A stretch of DNA of 48,571 nt from Rhabdochlamydiaceae bacterium (GCA_019745395.1 JAIETG010000024.1:1-48571), one strand, 5' to 3'. Positions 15,428-23,513 are shown, numbered from the stretch's first letter. Notes: generated by a model not told the origin, from the letters alone. Numbers and translations are program-made.

Positions 15428-17986
15428 TCACGATTTTTGACACTCTTCATCAACCCATATCGCTTCTAGCTTGCACGCCTCTAAAACTCTTAGAATATCT
15501 TCCATTTTAGGATAAGCAACTGCACTATCATTTTGATCTGCTTTCAATACTTGCTCAACCAAAGAATAAACAAGATCAAAACATAACGCTTTAGAAAGCC
15601 ATGTCTTCAAAGCTAACGATTTTTGATGTTTCTCCGTATTTTGCCAAGAAACGATTTTCCGGCAGATAGAGCCACACGTTTTCCTGGAAACAGTCTTATT
15701 AAATCGGCAAGAAAGCTTCCTTAAGACCTCTTTACGTTTTTTTAAAAATTCTTTCTTAATTTCCTTAGGATTTTCGCAAATCCGTTGAACCATTTGCTCA
15801 ATGGCCTCATCTTCCTCGAAAGCAAAGACCTCCCTAAACCCATAAAGAAACACTTGTGCAATTAAAAGAACTAAACCATAAAGATCCGTTCTTTCGCCAA
15901 TTTCCCCACGCATTCTCCTAGAACAGTCCCAATATCGATACGTCTTAGAGCTGATGGTTGGCTCTGAGGGAAAATACAAGCTCGTATCAAAATCGGTTAA
16001 GAGCGCTTTACATAACTTTTCAGGGCCAACAAAAATCCCTACATTTTCAGGCTTGATATCTCCATGAGAAATCCCATGCTGTCTAATAAGATCAATTCCT
16101 TGAGCGATATTTACCAAAAAAGAAATAAAGTCGAAAATCGTTAAAGGATAAAAAGTTTTTTCATCTAAGGGATCTATATAAATCCCGTCTTTTACGATCG
16201 CTTCCCCCAAGGTGTTGCTATACAAAGCTCTGTTAGCCTCCCACCTCATCTTCCCATTAGATTCCACATACCCCGCATGCCTCCTAGGAAGAGGTACAAA
16301 GTATTTTTCAGCTTCTGGAAGCTGTAAAATTGCATAGTGCATTTGAATATCTTCCGGATGTTTTTTCCGGCTTCGAGAAAGCATTTGCTTTTCCAGCAAA
16401 ATCCTTTCTAAGGAAATTTCAGCACGCAAGCTTATTTTGGCGGTCTTGTAATTCCCCCCTCCTAATAAAGATCCTATGGAATAAATAACAACACGTTTTA
16501 ACCCCACACAAACCCGAAAAGAAAAAGGCTCTTTATGAAACCGTTTTTCTGATCCCACTTCCGGACTCTCTTGCAAATAGCGACAAAGCACTTGATGAAG
16601 CTGATCTGTATAAGTATTTATTAGAGATGGGCGTTTTACTAGATGTGTTACAAACTGTCGAAGGAGATCTTTATCTACTTGTAAAACTTGAGTAGGAACG
16701 CTTTTTCTGCAAAGGCGAAGCTCTTGTAGTATTTTTTCTGCCTCTTGCAAAACCTGCCCAATTTTTTGCAAAGAAGGCATATGAGGTCCTGTTGTATGAA
16801 TACTAAGAGGAGTCTCCCCTTTTTGCAGCCTTTCTTGCTGCTCTGCATTGACATCTATGGCCATTTTCAACACTGAAGAAACTAAGGGAAAGACAGCCAT
16901 TTTTTCTGCAAACTGCTCCAGAATACAAATCTGAAACCCCTCTTCTTCTTGAATTTTCAACAAATCTACATATTTTAAAAGAGCCTTAGAAAATTCCTTA
17001 TGAAATCCTCCATACTGATTCTTAAGTTCTAGAATTTTCCCATAATGTAGAGGAAAAAGCTCCTTTTCTAATCTATTTAAAGCGCATTTTTCCTGTTTTT
17101 CAACATCCCAAGTGTCACTGGGACGAAATACCAATGAAAACAGCATAGCCATAAGCTGAATCAAACCAAAAAGATCCGTATCTAAAGACGCAAAATTCTC
17201 ATAAGCTAACGCATTCATCCATCTATGGGATGCACGACATGGCCCATTTTTAGTAGTCAGGTACATAAACTCATTTAAACGGGAGGTAACCTGACCGTTA
17301 GACCTTTGAATGGCAATAGAGGTAGGGTTTATATATGCATATACTAAACCATGGATCGACAGAATTTCGATTTCAGAAAGAACTTGCCGTAAAATCGCTA
17401 TAATCTGAGAAGCCGATAAAGAAAATTGATTATTCGCAAGTTCATTTCCTAACGTTTTGTAATAAGGGCCTTTGCTTGAGAGCGTAAAATCTGGATGCTC
17501 ATATATAGACAGAGGAAGCAATCGCTTATAGAGAAAAGGAACTCTTTCCTGTAAAAGCACTCTTCCTTGAGCTTCTTGCTCGTATAAATCTTTTGTTCCG
17601 CAATCAACGTGAGATGTATAGCAAGAAGTCTCTTTCGAATCTAAAGAAAATACAGCCTCTGATGCGAGCATCTCTTGTAGACCATTACTTTCCAGCAAAG
17701 TATCTTGCCTATTTTTGAGATCATTGGGAAAGCAAAGAAGCCGGATTTCTTTTTCATCCTTTTTAAAAAGAGCAACAATACCGGACTCTGGAGGGAAGAG
17801 GTTCTCTATTTTTGTAGTTGTTTGCAGGATGTACTTATCACAAGCTTTCTCCATTGCCTCTTCTAAATAAGCTGCATGAGTAGATATATATTCCTTATAG
17901 CAGCTTTCTGGTAAAATTTTTCGCACAAATTTCCCATAAGGAATTTGCGATAAAAAAGCATCTTTCACATGATTTTCATGCTTCAT
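15428..17986 (-). CDS. tandem pseudokinase-Ser/Thr kinase-like protein
   Basis: 852 residues, no signal peptide or membrane span. The C-terminal kinase domain has a Gly-rich loop (LGGGNYKTA, near 508), a full catalytic loop (HGDIKPENV, near 642: Asp, Lys and Asn all present) and a DFG-equivalent DFD (near 666), then ERTDLYGLVLL as the F-helix. The N-terminal half repeats the layout in degraded form: HGLVYAYINPTSIAI (near 217) lacks the catalytic Asp, and DTDLFGLIQLM matches the F-helix, so it looks like a pseudokinase. It lies between paralogs B and C in the duplicated block. A host-directed, type III secreted kinase is plausible in an intracellular bacterium but is inference. No clear Shine-Dalgarno precedes the ATG at 17986. 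Confidence 0.8.
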   Translation of the reverse strand: MKHENHVKDAFLSQIPYGKFVRKILPESCYKEYISTHAAYLEEAMEKACDKYILQTTTKIENLFPPESGIVALFKKDEKEIRLLCFPNDLKNRQDTLLESNGLQEMLASEAVFSLDSKETSCYTSHVDCGTKDLYEQEAQGRVLLQERVPFLYKRLLPLSIYEHPDFTLSSKGPYYKTLGNELANNQFSLSASQIIAILRQVLSEIEILSIHGLVYAYINPTSIAIQRSNGQVTSRLNEFMYLTTKNGPCRASHRWMNALAYENFASLDTDLFGLIQLMAMLFSLVFRPSDTWDVEKQEKCALNRLEKELFPLHYGKILELKNQYGGFHKEFSKALLKYVDLLKIQEEEGFQICILEQFAEKMAVFPLVSSVLKMAIDVNAEQQERLQKGETPLSIHTTGPHMPSLQKIGQVLQEAEKILQELRLCRKSVPTQVLQVDKDLLRQFVTHLVKRPSLINTYTDQLHQVLCRYLQESPEVGSEKRFHKEPFSFRVCVGLKRVVIYSIGSLLGGGNYKTAKISLRAEISLERILLEKQMLSRSRKKHPEDIQMHYAILQLPEAEKYFVPLPRRHAGYVESNGKMRWEANRALYSNTLGEAIVKDGIYIDPLDEKTFYPLTIFDFISFLVNIAQGIDLIRQHGISHGDIKPENVGIFVGPEKLCKALLTDFDTSLYFPSEPTISSKTYRYWDCSRRMRGEIGERTDLYGLVLLIAQVFLYGFREVFAFEEDEAIEQMVQRICENPKEIKKEFLKKRKEVLRKLSCRFNKTVSRKTCGSICRKIVSWQNTEKHQKSLALKTWLSKALCFDLVYSLVEQVLKADQNDSAVAYPKMEDILRVLEACKLEAIWVDEECQKS

Positions 17987-18036
17987 AAGTCACCCAAGAA
18001 AATTACAAATTACACAAACGATCTAATTAAAAAATA

Positions 18037-18092
18037 AAACAAAAAAGCACCTCGAAAAAACGTTCAACCTACTATTTTTCCAAGGTGCTTTT
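18037..18092 (-). terminator. terminator of paralog C
   Basis: AAAAGCACCT (18043-18052) pairs with AGGTGCTTTT (18083-18092), extended by an inner GAAAAA/TTTTTC stem. In minus-strand RNA it is followed by a long U-rich tract. It is homologous to the terminator of paralog B. Confidence 0.8.
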
Positions 18093-18111
18093 ACTTATCT
18101 AAAACAGAATA

Positions 18112-18483
18112 CTATTTGCTCTTTCTAGAGTTCTTTTTTTCATTTCCAAAAAACCACTCTAACGTCTTTGAATTGCTAGAAGTACGTTTTTTTGATTCAG
18201 TACGGAAAGGACATTTTTTATCGCCACATCCCTTAGAAGAAAGAATCGGCTGAAGTATTATATAAAGAGCGATCAAACGTTCTAGACGTTGAAGACGTTC
18301 AGGATCTCTTTTTGGTCTTGGCTCTGGAGAGCGAGAGCTAACAGGATTTCTGGTTCCTGTTAAGTATTTATATAAAGCTATAGCTGGAGCCTTCTTGACC
18401 AGATCTCCAATATGACGTTTAACTTCATTTTCTCTACGTTTTTTAATCAACACGGCTTTTTTACTTGGTCTATTATTACTCAT
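18112..18483 (-). CDS. small Lys/Arg-rich protein, paralog C
   Basis: 123 residues, unknown function, the longest of the four paralogs. It has MSNNRPSKKAVLIKKRRE at the N-terminus, a helix with IALYKYLTGTRNPV, an Arg/Pro/Glu-rich linker (about 50-65), a second helix with LIALYIILQPILSS, two Cys (GCGDKKC), and a basic tail WFFGNEKKNSRKSK. The ATG is preceded by GGAGAATTT. It starts 62 bases after paralog D with no terminator between, so P4 probably drives both. Its own terminator lies just downstream. Confidence 0.7.
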   Translation of the reverse strand: MSNNRPSKKAVLIKKRRENEVKRHIGDLVKKAPAIALYKYLTGTRNPVSSRSPEPRPKRDPERLQRLERLIALYIILQPILSSKGCGDKKCPFRTESKKRTSSNSKTLEWFFGNEKKNSRKSK

Positions 18484-18545
18484 AAATTCTCCATTATTAT
18501 TTTTTTAAAAACAGCTTATTTACTAATAATAGCTAAACAATTTAG

Positions 18546-18857
18546 CTATCCAAACACACACTTATTTTTTTTACACTTACTTGAAGCTGCCTTTTTTATT
18601 GAGGCACGTCGAGTACGTTTTTTTTCACTTGATAAAACGGTTTCCATTGCTAGAGGAAGAATAGGATGATTAACCATAGAGCGAATCGGCAAACTCTGAT
18701 CTTTTCGTTTTCTTGACTTTTCGCTACGAACAGCTGAATCCCAAACAGGTGGTTTTGTTCCTGTCAGAAATTTGTGTAAAGCTAAAGCTGGTAAGTTAGC
18801 CATTAAATCACGAACACTCTCCGCAATTTCTTTTTCACTTTTCTTAGAATGTCTCAC
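18546..18857 (-). CDS. small Lys/Arg-rich protein, paralog D (GTG start)
   Basis: 103 residues, unknown function. GTG start at 18857 with AGGAG upstream. The motif LALHKFLTGTKPPVW matches IALYKYLTGTRNPV of paralog C, and HPILP matches B. The C-terminus is a Lys/Arg/Ser-rich tail with two Cys (KCKKNKCVFG). The N-terminus (MRHSKKSEKE) is shorter than in B and C. It is first in a D-C pair driven by P4. Among the paralogs, this copy has no hsp20 sequence left between promoter and gene. Confidence 0.68.
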   Translation of the reverse strand: MRHSKKSEKEIAESVRDLMANLPALALHKFLTGTKPPVWDSAVRSEKSRKRKDQSLPIRSMVNHPILPLAMETVLSSEKKRTRRASIKKAASSKCKKNKCVFG

Positions 18858-18920
18858 AAACTTCTCCTATTATTTTATTAAATATTAAACAAACAACAAA
18901 ACACAATTAACGCTAACGTC

Positions 18921-18950
18921 ATTATGAAAGCGAATCAAAAGATATGTCAA
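18921..18950 (-). promoter_or_regulatory. promoter module P4
   Basis: Minus strand: -35 TTGACA (18950-18945), 18-base spacer, -10 CATAAT (18926-18921), then GACGTTAG. Conserved upstream stretch to about 19010. It lies about 65 bases from the start of paralog D, with nothing else between. Confidence 0.82.
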
Positions 18951-19017
18951 ATTATTTTTTTACATTAAAAGCATAAAACATTACACATCAAAAAGATAAA
19001 TTTTTTTTTTATTGATG

Positions 19018-19414
19018 AAGTGATCACTATTAGAGCTAGCAAAACCCACCTAAAAAACTTTATTTTCCAAGATATAGATTAAATCCTCTTCCCACGAACC
19101 ATAGTTTTTTTGATTTGCTGGCCAGGTAGAATAGGCTTTATGTTTAGCAAATCTATATTCAGGCCACTGAAGATCGTGCCCTTCCTTAATAGCAGTTCGT
19201 ATAATTTTAGCTAAAATGAAGGATCGGATGAAAAAGAAGAATAAGCGCTATCTAATAGAATAAAATCTGATAGGACAGAAAGGCGTAAAACAGCCTCTCT
19301 CATTCCTTAAAGACTTACTAAAAAACATAAAATTCATCGACTAAGGCAAACTCAATAAATTCAATAAAATGGATACTGACTGTAAAGAGCTTGCCAGCTT
19401 CTTCGAGTAACAAG
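19018..19414 (-). pseudogene. decayed partial copy of rnhB
   Basis: Near-identical blocks to the intact rnhB at 20073-20759. Plus-strand 19146-19190 carries ATTCAGGCCACTGAAGATCG, also found inside rnhB near 20240; CAGCCTCTCTCATTCC (about 19290) and ATTCATCGACTAAGGCA (about 19330) match CAGCCTCTCTCATTCC and ATTCATCGACTACGGCA. Internal deletions, substitutions and stops break the frame. The copy ends at about 19414; 19415-19499 shows nothing I can identify. The order rnhB-P5-E, rnhB remnant-P4-D shows that one segment was duplicated whole. Confidence 0.88.
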
Positions 19415-19499
19415 CATTCTATTAATCATTCTTAGAACACCTGCAAAAATCTCCTCTCTCGATTGTAAGGATACGTTGGATTCAGGATTACTCCTAATC

Positions 19500-19799
19500 C
19501 TACACCCTCATTATCAGCCCCTTCGACACCAAGAAATCTTCTAAGTCTTCCGCTGTATAGCCTGTATTCTGCAAAAACGCCTCGATATCTGCTTCTACTT
19601 CAGCTGCTGTAATGTTATTAGACTTCAAAAAATTCTCGATATCTGCTTCTAGTTCAGCTTTTGTAACGCCCGTATTCTGCAAAAACGCCTGGATATATGC
19701 TTCTACTTCAGCTGGCGTAAAGCCCATAGACTGCAAATAGAATAGAAGCATAGGAGGAACCACGAAAATAGGCAATGGAAACATAAATAAAAATTGCAT
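19500..19799 (-). CDS. 99-residue protein: hydrophobic N-terminus plus 18-residue helical repeats
   Basis: Unknown function. Residues 1-25 are hydrophobic and Phe/Pro-rich (MQFLFMFPLPIFVVPPMLLF), like a signal anchor or membrane insertion segment. Residues 26-96 are four copies of an 18-residue acidic amphipathic repeat, pattern (G/N)-(F/V/I/Y)-T-x-A-E-(V/L)-E-A-x-I-x-x-F-L-x-x-(T/N), the last copy truncated. ATG 19799 is chosen because CTCCTT (AAGGAG on the coding strand) lies 6 bases upstream, in a leader shared with the basic paralogs. An upstream in-frame start at 19871 lies in that leader. It is transcribed from P5, just downstream of rnhB. Confidence 0.68.
   Translation of the reverse strand: MQFLFMFPLPIFVVPPMLLFYLQSMGFTPAEVEAYIQAFLQNTGVTKAELEADIENFLKSNNITAAEVEADIEAFLQNTGYTAEDLEDFLVSKGLIMRV
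19512..19724 (-). repeat. 54-bp tandem coding repeats in the 99-residue gene
   Basis: Four units of 54 bases (the last shortened) encode the 18-residue repeats. Units 1 and 3 share stretches such as GCAAAAACGCCT on the plus strand; units 2 and 4 are more diverged. The in-frame period keeps the reading frame when copy number changes. Confidence 0.8.
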
Positions 19800-19967
19800 A
19801 ATATACTCCTTATTTAATATTAAAAAATTATCATCAACAAGAAAGCGACTAGTAATTCTTAAAAAAATCACCTATTACAGATTTCCTATAACGAAAAAAG
19901 CTAACTTAAAATACTCGCTTTAGGGGGAACTTTCTGAACCCACAAACCTATACCGCTTTCTAAAGTC

Positions 19968-19997
19968 ATTATGAAAGCAAAATAAGAGTTTGGTCAA
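19968..19997 (-). promoter_or_regulatory. promoter module P5
   Basis: Minus strand: -35 TTGACC (19997-19992), 18-base spacer, -10 CATAAT (19973-19968), then GACTTTAG as in P2. Conserved upstream stretch to about 20060, ending at the rnhB stop codon. Drives the 99-residue gene. Confidence 0.78.
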
Positions 19998-20072
19998 ATT
20001 ATTTATCCACACCAGAAGCGCAAAGTACTACTCATCAAAAAGATAAAATATTTTTATAGAAAATGACGACTA

Positions 20073-20759
20073 TTAGACTTGGCTAAGACTCGCAGAATGG
20101 GCTGTATTTTCTTGAGCTCGATTTAAAGCCTCTCTTACAGGAGCATAGCTTTTACGATGGATAGGACACGGTCCTATCTCTTGAAGAACTTGGATATGTT
20201 GACGAGTAGGATAACCCTTATGTTTGGCAAATCCATATTCAGGCCACTGAAGATCGTGCCCCTCCATAATAGCGTCACGTGTAACTTTTGCTAAAATGGA
20301 TGCGCAGGCAATAGAATGAGATAAATGATCCCCTTTAATGATCGCTTGGGAGCGATCGGATGGAAAAGGAGAATGAGTGCCATCTACTAAAATAAAATCG
20401 GGTTGGACAGAAAGGTGCAAAACAGCCTCTCTCATTCCATGAAGAGTTGCTTGGAAAATATTCAATTCATCGACTACGGCAGGCTCAATGACTTCAATAG
20501 AATGGATAATCTTAGGATGGGTTTTGATCTGAATATAAAGAGCTTGTCTTTGTCCGGGAGTAAGTTTCTTACTGTCATCTACCCCTTCAATAAAAAGCCC
20601 CTCAGAAAGCATACAAGCAGCTACAACAAGAGGACCCGCTAAAGGTCCTCTTCCAGCTTCATCTACCCCGGCTATCTTGCGATGCCCCTTTTTCCTTGCA
20701 GTCTTCTCAAAATAAAGAGCTCCCTGCAAGGAAGAAGGTTGGTAAAAAGAAAAGACCAT
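20073..20759 (-). CDS. rnhB: ribonuclease HII
   Basis: Removes RNA from RNA-DNA hybrids and single ribonucleotides from DNA. The catalytic acid motif VDEAGRGPLAGPLVVAA is present, followed by the later Asp-containing segments ILVDG and VTRDAIM, and the GYPTRQH motif. Start choice is uncertain: ATG 20759 (228 residues) has AGGA about 13 bases upstream; an in-frame TTG at 20786 would overlap rplS. It is the last gene of the rpmE-to-rnhB operon, as in Chlamydia. A decayed partial copy is at 19018-19414. Confidence 0.94.
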   Translation of the reverse strand: MVFSFYQPSSLQGALYFEKTARKKGHRKIAGVDEAGRGPLAGPLVVAACMLSEGLFIEGVDDSKKLTPGQRQALYIQIKTHPKIIHSIEVIEPAVVDELNIFQATLHGMREAVLHLSVQPDFILVDGTHSPFPSDRSQAIIKGDHLSHSIACASILAKVTRDAIMEGHDLQWPEYGFAKHKGYPTRQHIQVLQEIGPCPIHRKSYAPVREALNRAQENTAHSASLSQV

Positions 20760-20769
20760 TTGATCGGTA

Positions 20770-21168
20770 CTATCCTTCTTGAACAACAGGTCCTGCTACT
20801 ACTTTCTTGTCTTTTTTCATGATCTGCTCTTTAACTTTCGCAGCTTTTCCTGAAACGCCTCTTAAATAGTACAATTTCGCTTTACGTACTTTTCCAGATT
20901 TGAGGATTTCGATCTTAGCAATACGGGGGCTGTGCAGTAAAAATACTCGCTCCATTCCAGATCCATAAGATACTCTATATAATGAAATCGTTGCAGAAAG
21001 TCCTTTTCCTTTACGGGAAATCACAGTTCCGGTAAAAACTTGAATCCTTTCTTTTTCCCCTTCAATAATTCGAGTGTGCACAGAAATCGTATCTCCCACT
21101 TTAAAATTGGGAAGATCGGACTTAAGCTGCTCCTTTTCTATCGACTGAATCAATTCACACTGTTGCAT
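20770..21168 (-). CDS. rplS: 50S ribosomal protein L19
   Basis: Large-subunit protein at the 30S-50S interface. Recognised from [47 protein letters not shown] and KAKLYYLRG. At 132 residues it is somewhat longer than E. coli L19, with a Lys/Val-rich tail. AAGGAGAGAAC precedes the ATG. It lies 13 bases after trmD, in the usual bacterial order rpsP-trmD-rplS. Confidence 0.97.
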   Translation of the reverse strand: MQQCELIQSIEKEQLKSDLPNFKVGDTISVHTRIIEGEKERIQVFTGTVISRKGKGLSATISLYRVSYGSGMERVFLLHSPRIAKIEILKSGKVRKAKLYYLRGVSGKAAKVKEQIMKKDKKVVAGPVVQEG

Positions 21169-21181
21169 GTTCTCTCCTTAC

Positions 21182-21862
21182 CTAACTTGTAGTCTCTGAT
21201 AATAAATCAGGACGAACCTTTTTTGTTTTTTGTAATGCTTGCTGGTACTTCCACTTACGGATCTCCTCATGGTGACCACTCGATAAAACGGAAGGAACTA
21301 CAGATCCTTCAAAATCATAGGGTTTTGTATAGTGGGGGCCATCAAATACTCCTTCTTGAAAGGAATCTTGATAGGCCGCCTCTTCATTTCCAATTACCCC
21401 CGGAATAAACCTCGATACAGCATCCACCAACACGATGGAGGACAAACATCCATTGGTAAGGACATAATCTCCGATGCTGATCTCTTCATCGATCTCCGCA
21501 TCTATTACGCGTTGATCGATTCCTTCGTAATGACCACACACCAAAAGGAGATGGTCCTCTACAGCTAATCTCTCACAGGTTTTCGCAGTAAGCAGCGATC
21601 CTTGCGGGGAAAGATGGATGACTCTAGTCTTCGGAGTTTTCAAATATCGAATCGCTGTACAAAGAGGTCTTGGCATGAGTACCATTCCAGGGCCTCCTCC
21701 GTAAGGACGATCATCCACTTTTTTATGTTTTCCCTCAGCAAAATCCCTGAGATCGACAAGCTCTATATCTAAGATCCCGTTCTCCTTTGCTCTTTTGATC
21801 ATACTAACATCAAAAGGCCCCCGAAAATAATCGGGGAATAAAGAGAGAATGTGGATCTTCAT
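21182..21862 (-). CDS. trmD: tRNA (guanine37-N1)-methyltransferase
   Basis: SPOUT-family enzyme that methylates G37 next to the anticodon and prevents frameshifting. Diagnostic segments: ILSLFPDYF at the start, DDRPYGGGPGMVLMP, LVCGHYEGIDQRV and EISIGDYVLTNG, the last forming the trefoil knot that binds AdoMet. 226 residues. Its start overlaps the rpsP stop by 4 bases (ATGA), so translation is probably coupled. Confidence 0.97.
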   Translation of the reverse strand: MKIHILSLFPDYFRGPFDVSMIKRAKENGILDIELVDLRDFAEGKHKKVDDRPYGGGPGMVLMPRPLCTAIRYLKTPKTRVIHLSPQGSLLTAKTCERLAVEDHLLLVCGHYEGIDQRVIDAEIDEEISIGDYVLTNGCLSSIVLVDAVSRFIPGVIGNEEAAYQDSFQEGVFDGPHYTKPYDFEGSVVPSVLSSGHHEEIRKWKYQQALQKTKKVRPDLLSETTS

Positions 21863-22182
21863 TCCGCTTTCTTACTCGCTCTTTTTTTCGCAATTTTTTT
21901 CATGCGAAGAGATTTTTTGTGTTCTTGGAACTGCTTTAACACCGCAGGCGCTATTTGTGCAGTCAAAGATTTCACTTGATCAGACATCTCAGCTCCTTGC
22001 AAAAGCCAATACATCACTCGATCTGCATCCATTGCGCAGGCATTTTCTGTCAAATGAGGCAGATAAAAGCCGAGTTTTTCTACGTACTTTCCATCGCGTC
22101 TTGTGCGAGCATCTGCTACAACAATTCGGTAGGTTTGTCTGTTTTTGCTTCCTTGTTGTCTTAAACGAATCTTTAACGCCAT
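21859..22182 (-). CDS. rpsP: 30S ribosomal protein S16
   Basis: Small-subunit assembly protein. MALKIRLRQQGSKNRQTYRIVVAD at the N-terminus is characteristic. ATG 22182 is chosen because GGAGAA lies just upstream and the family starts at MALKIRL; an in-frame start at 22218 would lie inside ffh. 107 residues with a Lys/Arg-rich tail. It overlaps the ffh stop by 10 bases and trmD by 4. Confidence 0.96.
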   Translation of the reverse strand: MALKIRLRQQGSKNRQTYRIVVADARTRRDGKYVEKLGFYLPHLTENACAMDADRVMYWLLQGAEMSDQVKSLTAQIAPAVLKQFQEHKKSLRMKKIAKKRASKKAE

Positions 22183-23513
22183 AAAAAATTCTCCTTTTTT
22201 CCAGCCTCTTTTTGCCATTGCTTTTTCATGCTGGGCATATCTTTAAAAAATTGTTTCATTTTCTTGAAACCTTTTACCATACGGTTCACATCATCGATGT
22301 GCACTCCACTTCCTTGAGCGATACGTCTTCTACGCCCCGGGATCAGATCAACTTTTTCTTCTCGTTCTTCCAGAGTCATCGATAAAATCATCGACTCTGT
22401 CTTTTGAAATTCTTTCTCATCAATGTTGAGCTCATCCAAAGAAGGAATTCCAGGAATCATTTTGAGTAAGCTCTTAAAAGATCCCATCTTTTTCATATTG
22501 GACATCTGCTTGAGATAGTCACTATAAGTAAAAGAAGCTTTGAGCAACTTTTTCTCTAATTCTTTTCCTTCTTCTTCGCTAAAATGTTCTTGAGCCTTTC
22601 TAACTAAATTAACTACATCACCCATTCCAAGAATGCGATCTGCCATCGATTTAGGAGTAAAAGGCTGAAGGTCGTCAATCTTCTCTCCGATCCCCTCAAA
22701 CTTTAACGGTTTACCAGTCACTTCACGAATAGAAATAGCAGCTCCTGCTCGAGCAGTACCATCCAACATCGTCAGAATCGTACCAGTTATCGCAATGCGC
22801 TGATCAAACTCTTGAGCTGTCTTAACCGCATCTTGTCCCGTGCTAGCGCTAGCCACAAATAAAATTTCTTGAGGATCTAAAAGGGTCTTTAACTCTTCTA
22901 GTTCCTGCATTAACGCTTCATCTAAATGCAAACGACCTGCGGTATCAACAATAAGTAAATCGTATGCTTCTTTCTGTGCTTTTTCTAAAGCAGCCGCGGC
23001 AACTTTCTTCGAAGAAGTTTCTCCCTCTATAGAAAACACAGAGACCCCTACTTGCTCTCCCAGTTTTTTCAACTGCAAGATAGCTGCAGGTCGTTGTAAG
23101 TCACACGCCGCTAATAAAATCTTTTTTTTCGCATCTTGCTTTAGCAAATAGCGAGCAAGCTTTGCAGCTTGCGTTGTTTTTCCTGACCCTTGTAATCCAC
23201 AGAGCATGAGCACAGATGGACTTTTCCTAAGATGCAAAGAAACTTCTTCAGCTCCCATAAGCTCTACGAGTTCTCTATGCACAACTTCCACAAATTGCTG
23301 CCCGGGAGATACAGATTTAATAACTGCGTCCCCTAAAGCTTTTTCCTTAACTCGCTTAATGAACTGACTTGCAACCGTATAGTTCACATCCGCATCGAGT
23401 AAAGCCAGGCGTACTTGCCTAACAGCATCGGAAATATTTTCCTCTGTCAGGGTACGTTTTCCTGCCAAGGAACTAAAAAGCTGCTGAAATTTCTCTGTTA
23501 AATTTCCTAACAT
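22173..23513 (-). CDS. ffh: signal recognition particle GTPase Ffh
   Basis: Protein part of the signal recognition particle, which targets nascent membrane proteins through FtsY (also in this window). N domain about 1-90; G domain with GLQGSGKTT (P-loop), DTAGRLH and a G4 segment read as LTMLDGTARAGAA; M domain from about 295, ending in SGVHIDDVNRMVKGFKKMKQ. The G4 motif is usually TKLD; here Lys is Met. 446 residues. The start is 57 bases after prmC, and the gene overlaps rpsP by 10 bases. Confidence 0.97.
   Translation of the reverse strand: MLGNLTEKFQQLFSSLAGKRTLTEENISDAVRQVRLALLDADVNYTVASQFIKRVKEKALGDAVIKSVSPGQQFVEVVHRELVELMGAEEVSLHLRKSPSVLMLCGLQGSGKTTQAAKLARYLLKQDAKKKILLAACDLQRPAAILQLKKLGEQVGVSVFSIEGETSSKKVAAAALEKAQKEAYDLLIVDTAGRLHLDEALMQELEELKTLLDPQEILFVASASTGQDAVKTAQEFDQRIAITGTILTMLDGTARAGAAISIREVTGKPLKFEGIGEKIDDLQPFTPKSMADRILGMGDVVNLVRKAQEHFSEEEGKELEKKLLKASFTYSDYLKQMSNMKKMGSFKSLLKMIPGIPSLDELNIDEKEFQKTESMILSMTLEEREEKVDLIPGRRRRIAQGSGVHIDDVNRMVKGFKKMKQFFKDMPSMKKQWQKEAGKKENFLWR

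Noticed and set aside
13658-20060. CRISPR array or insertion sequence as source of the repeats
   Set aside because: The repeats are few, unequal in spacing, contain promoter and gene remnants, and no transposase, terminal inverted repeats or cas genes are present.
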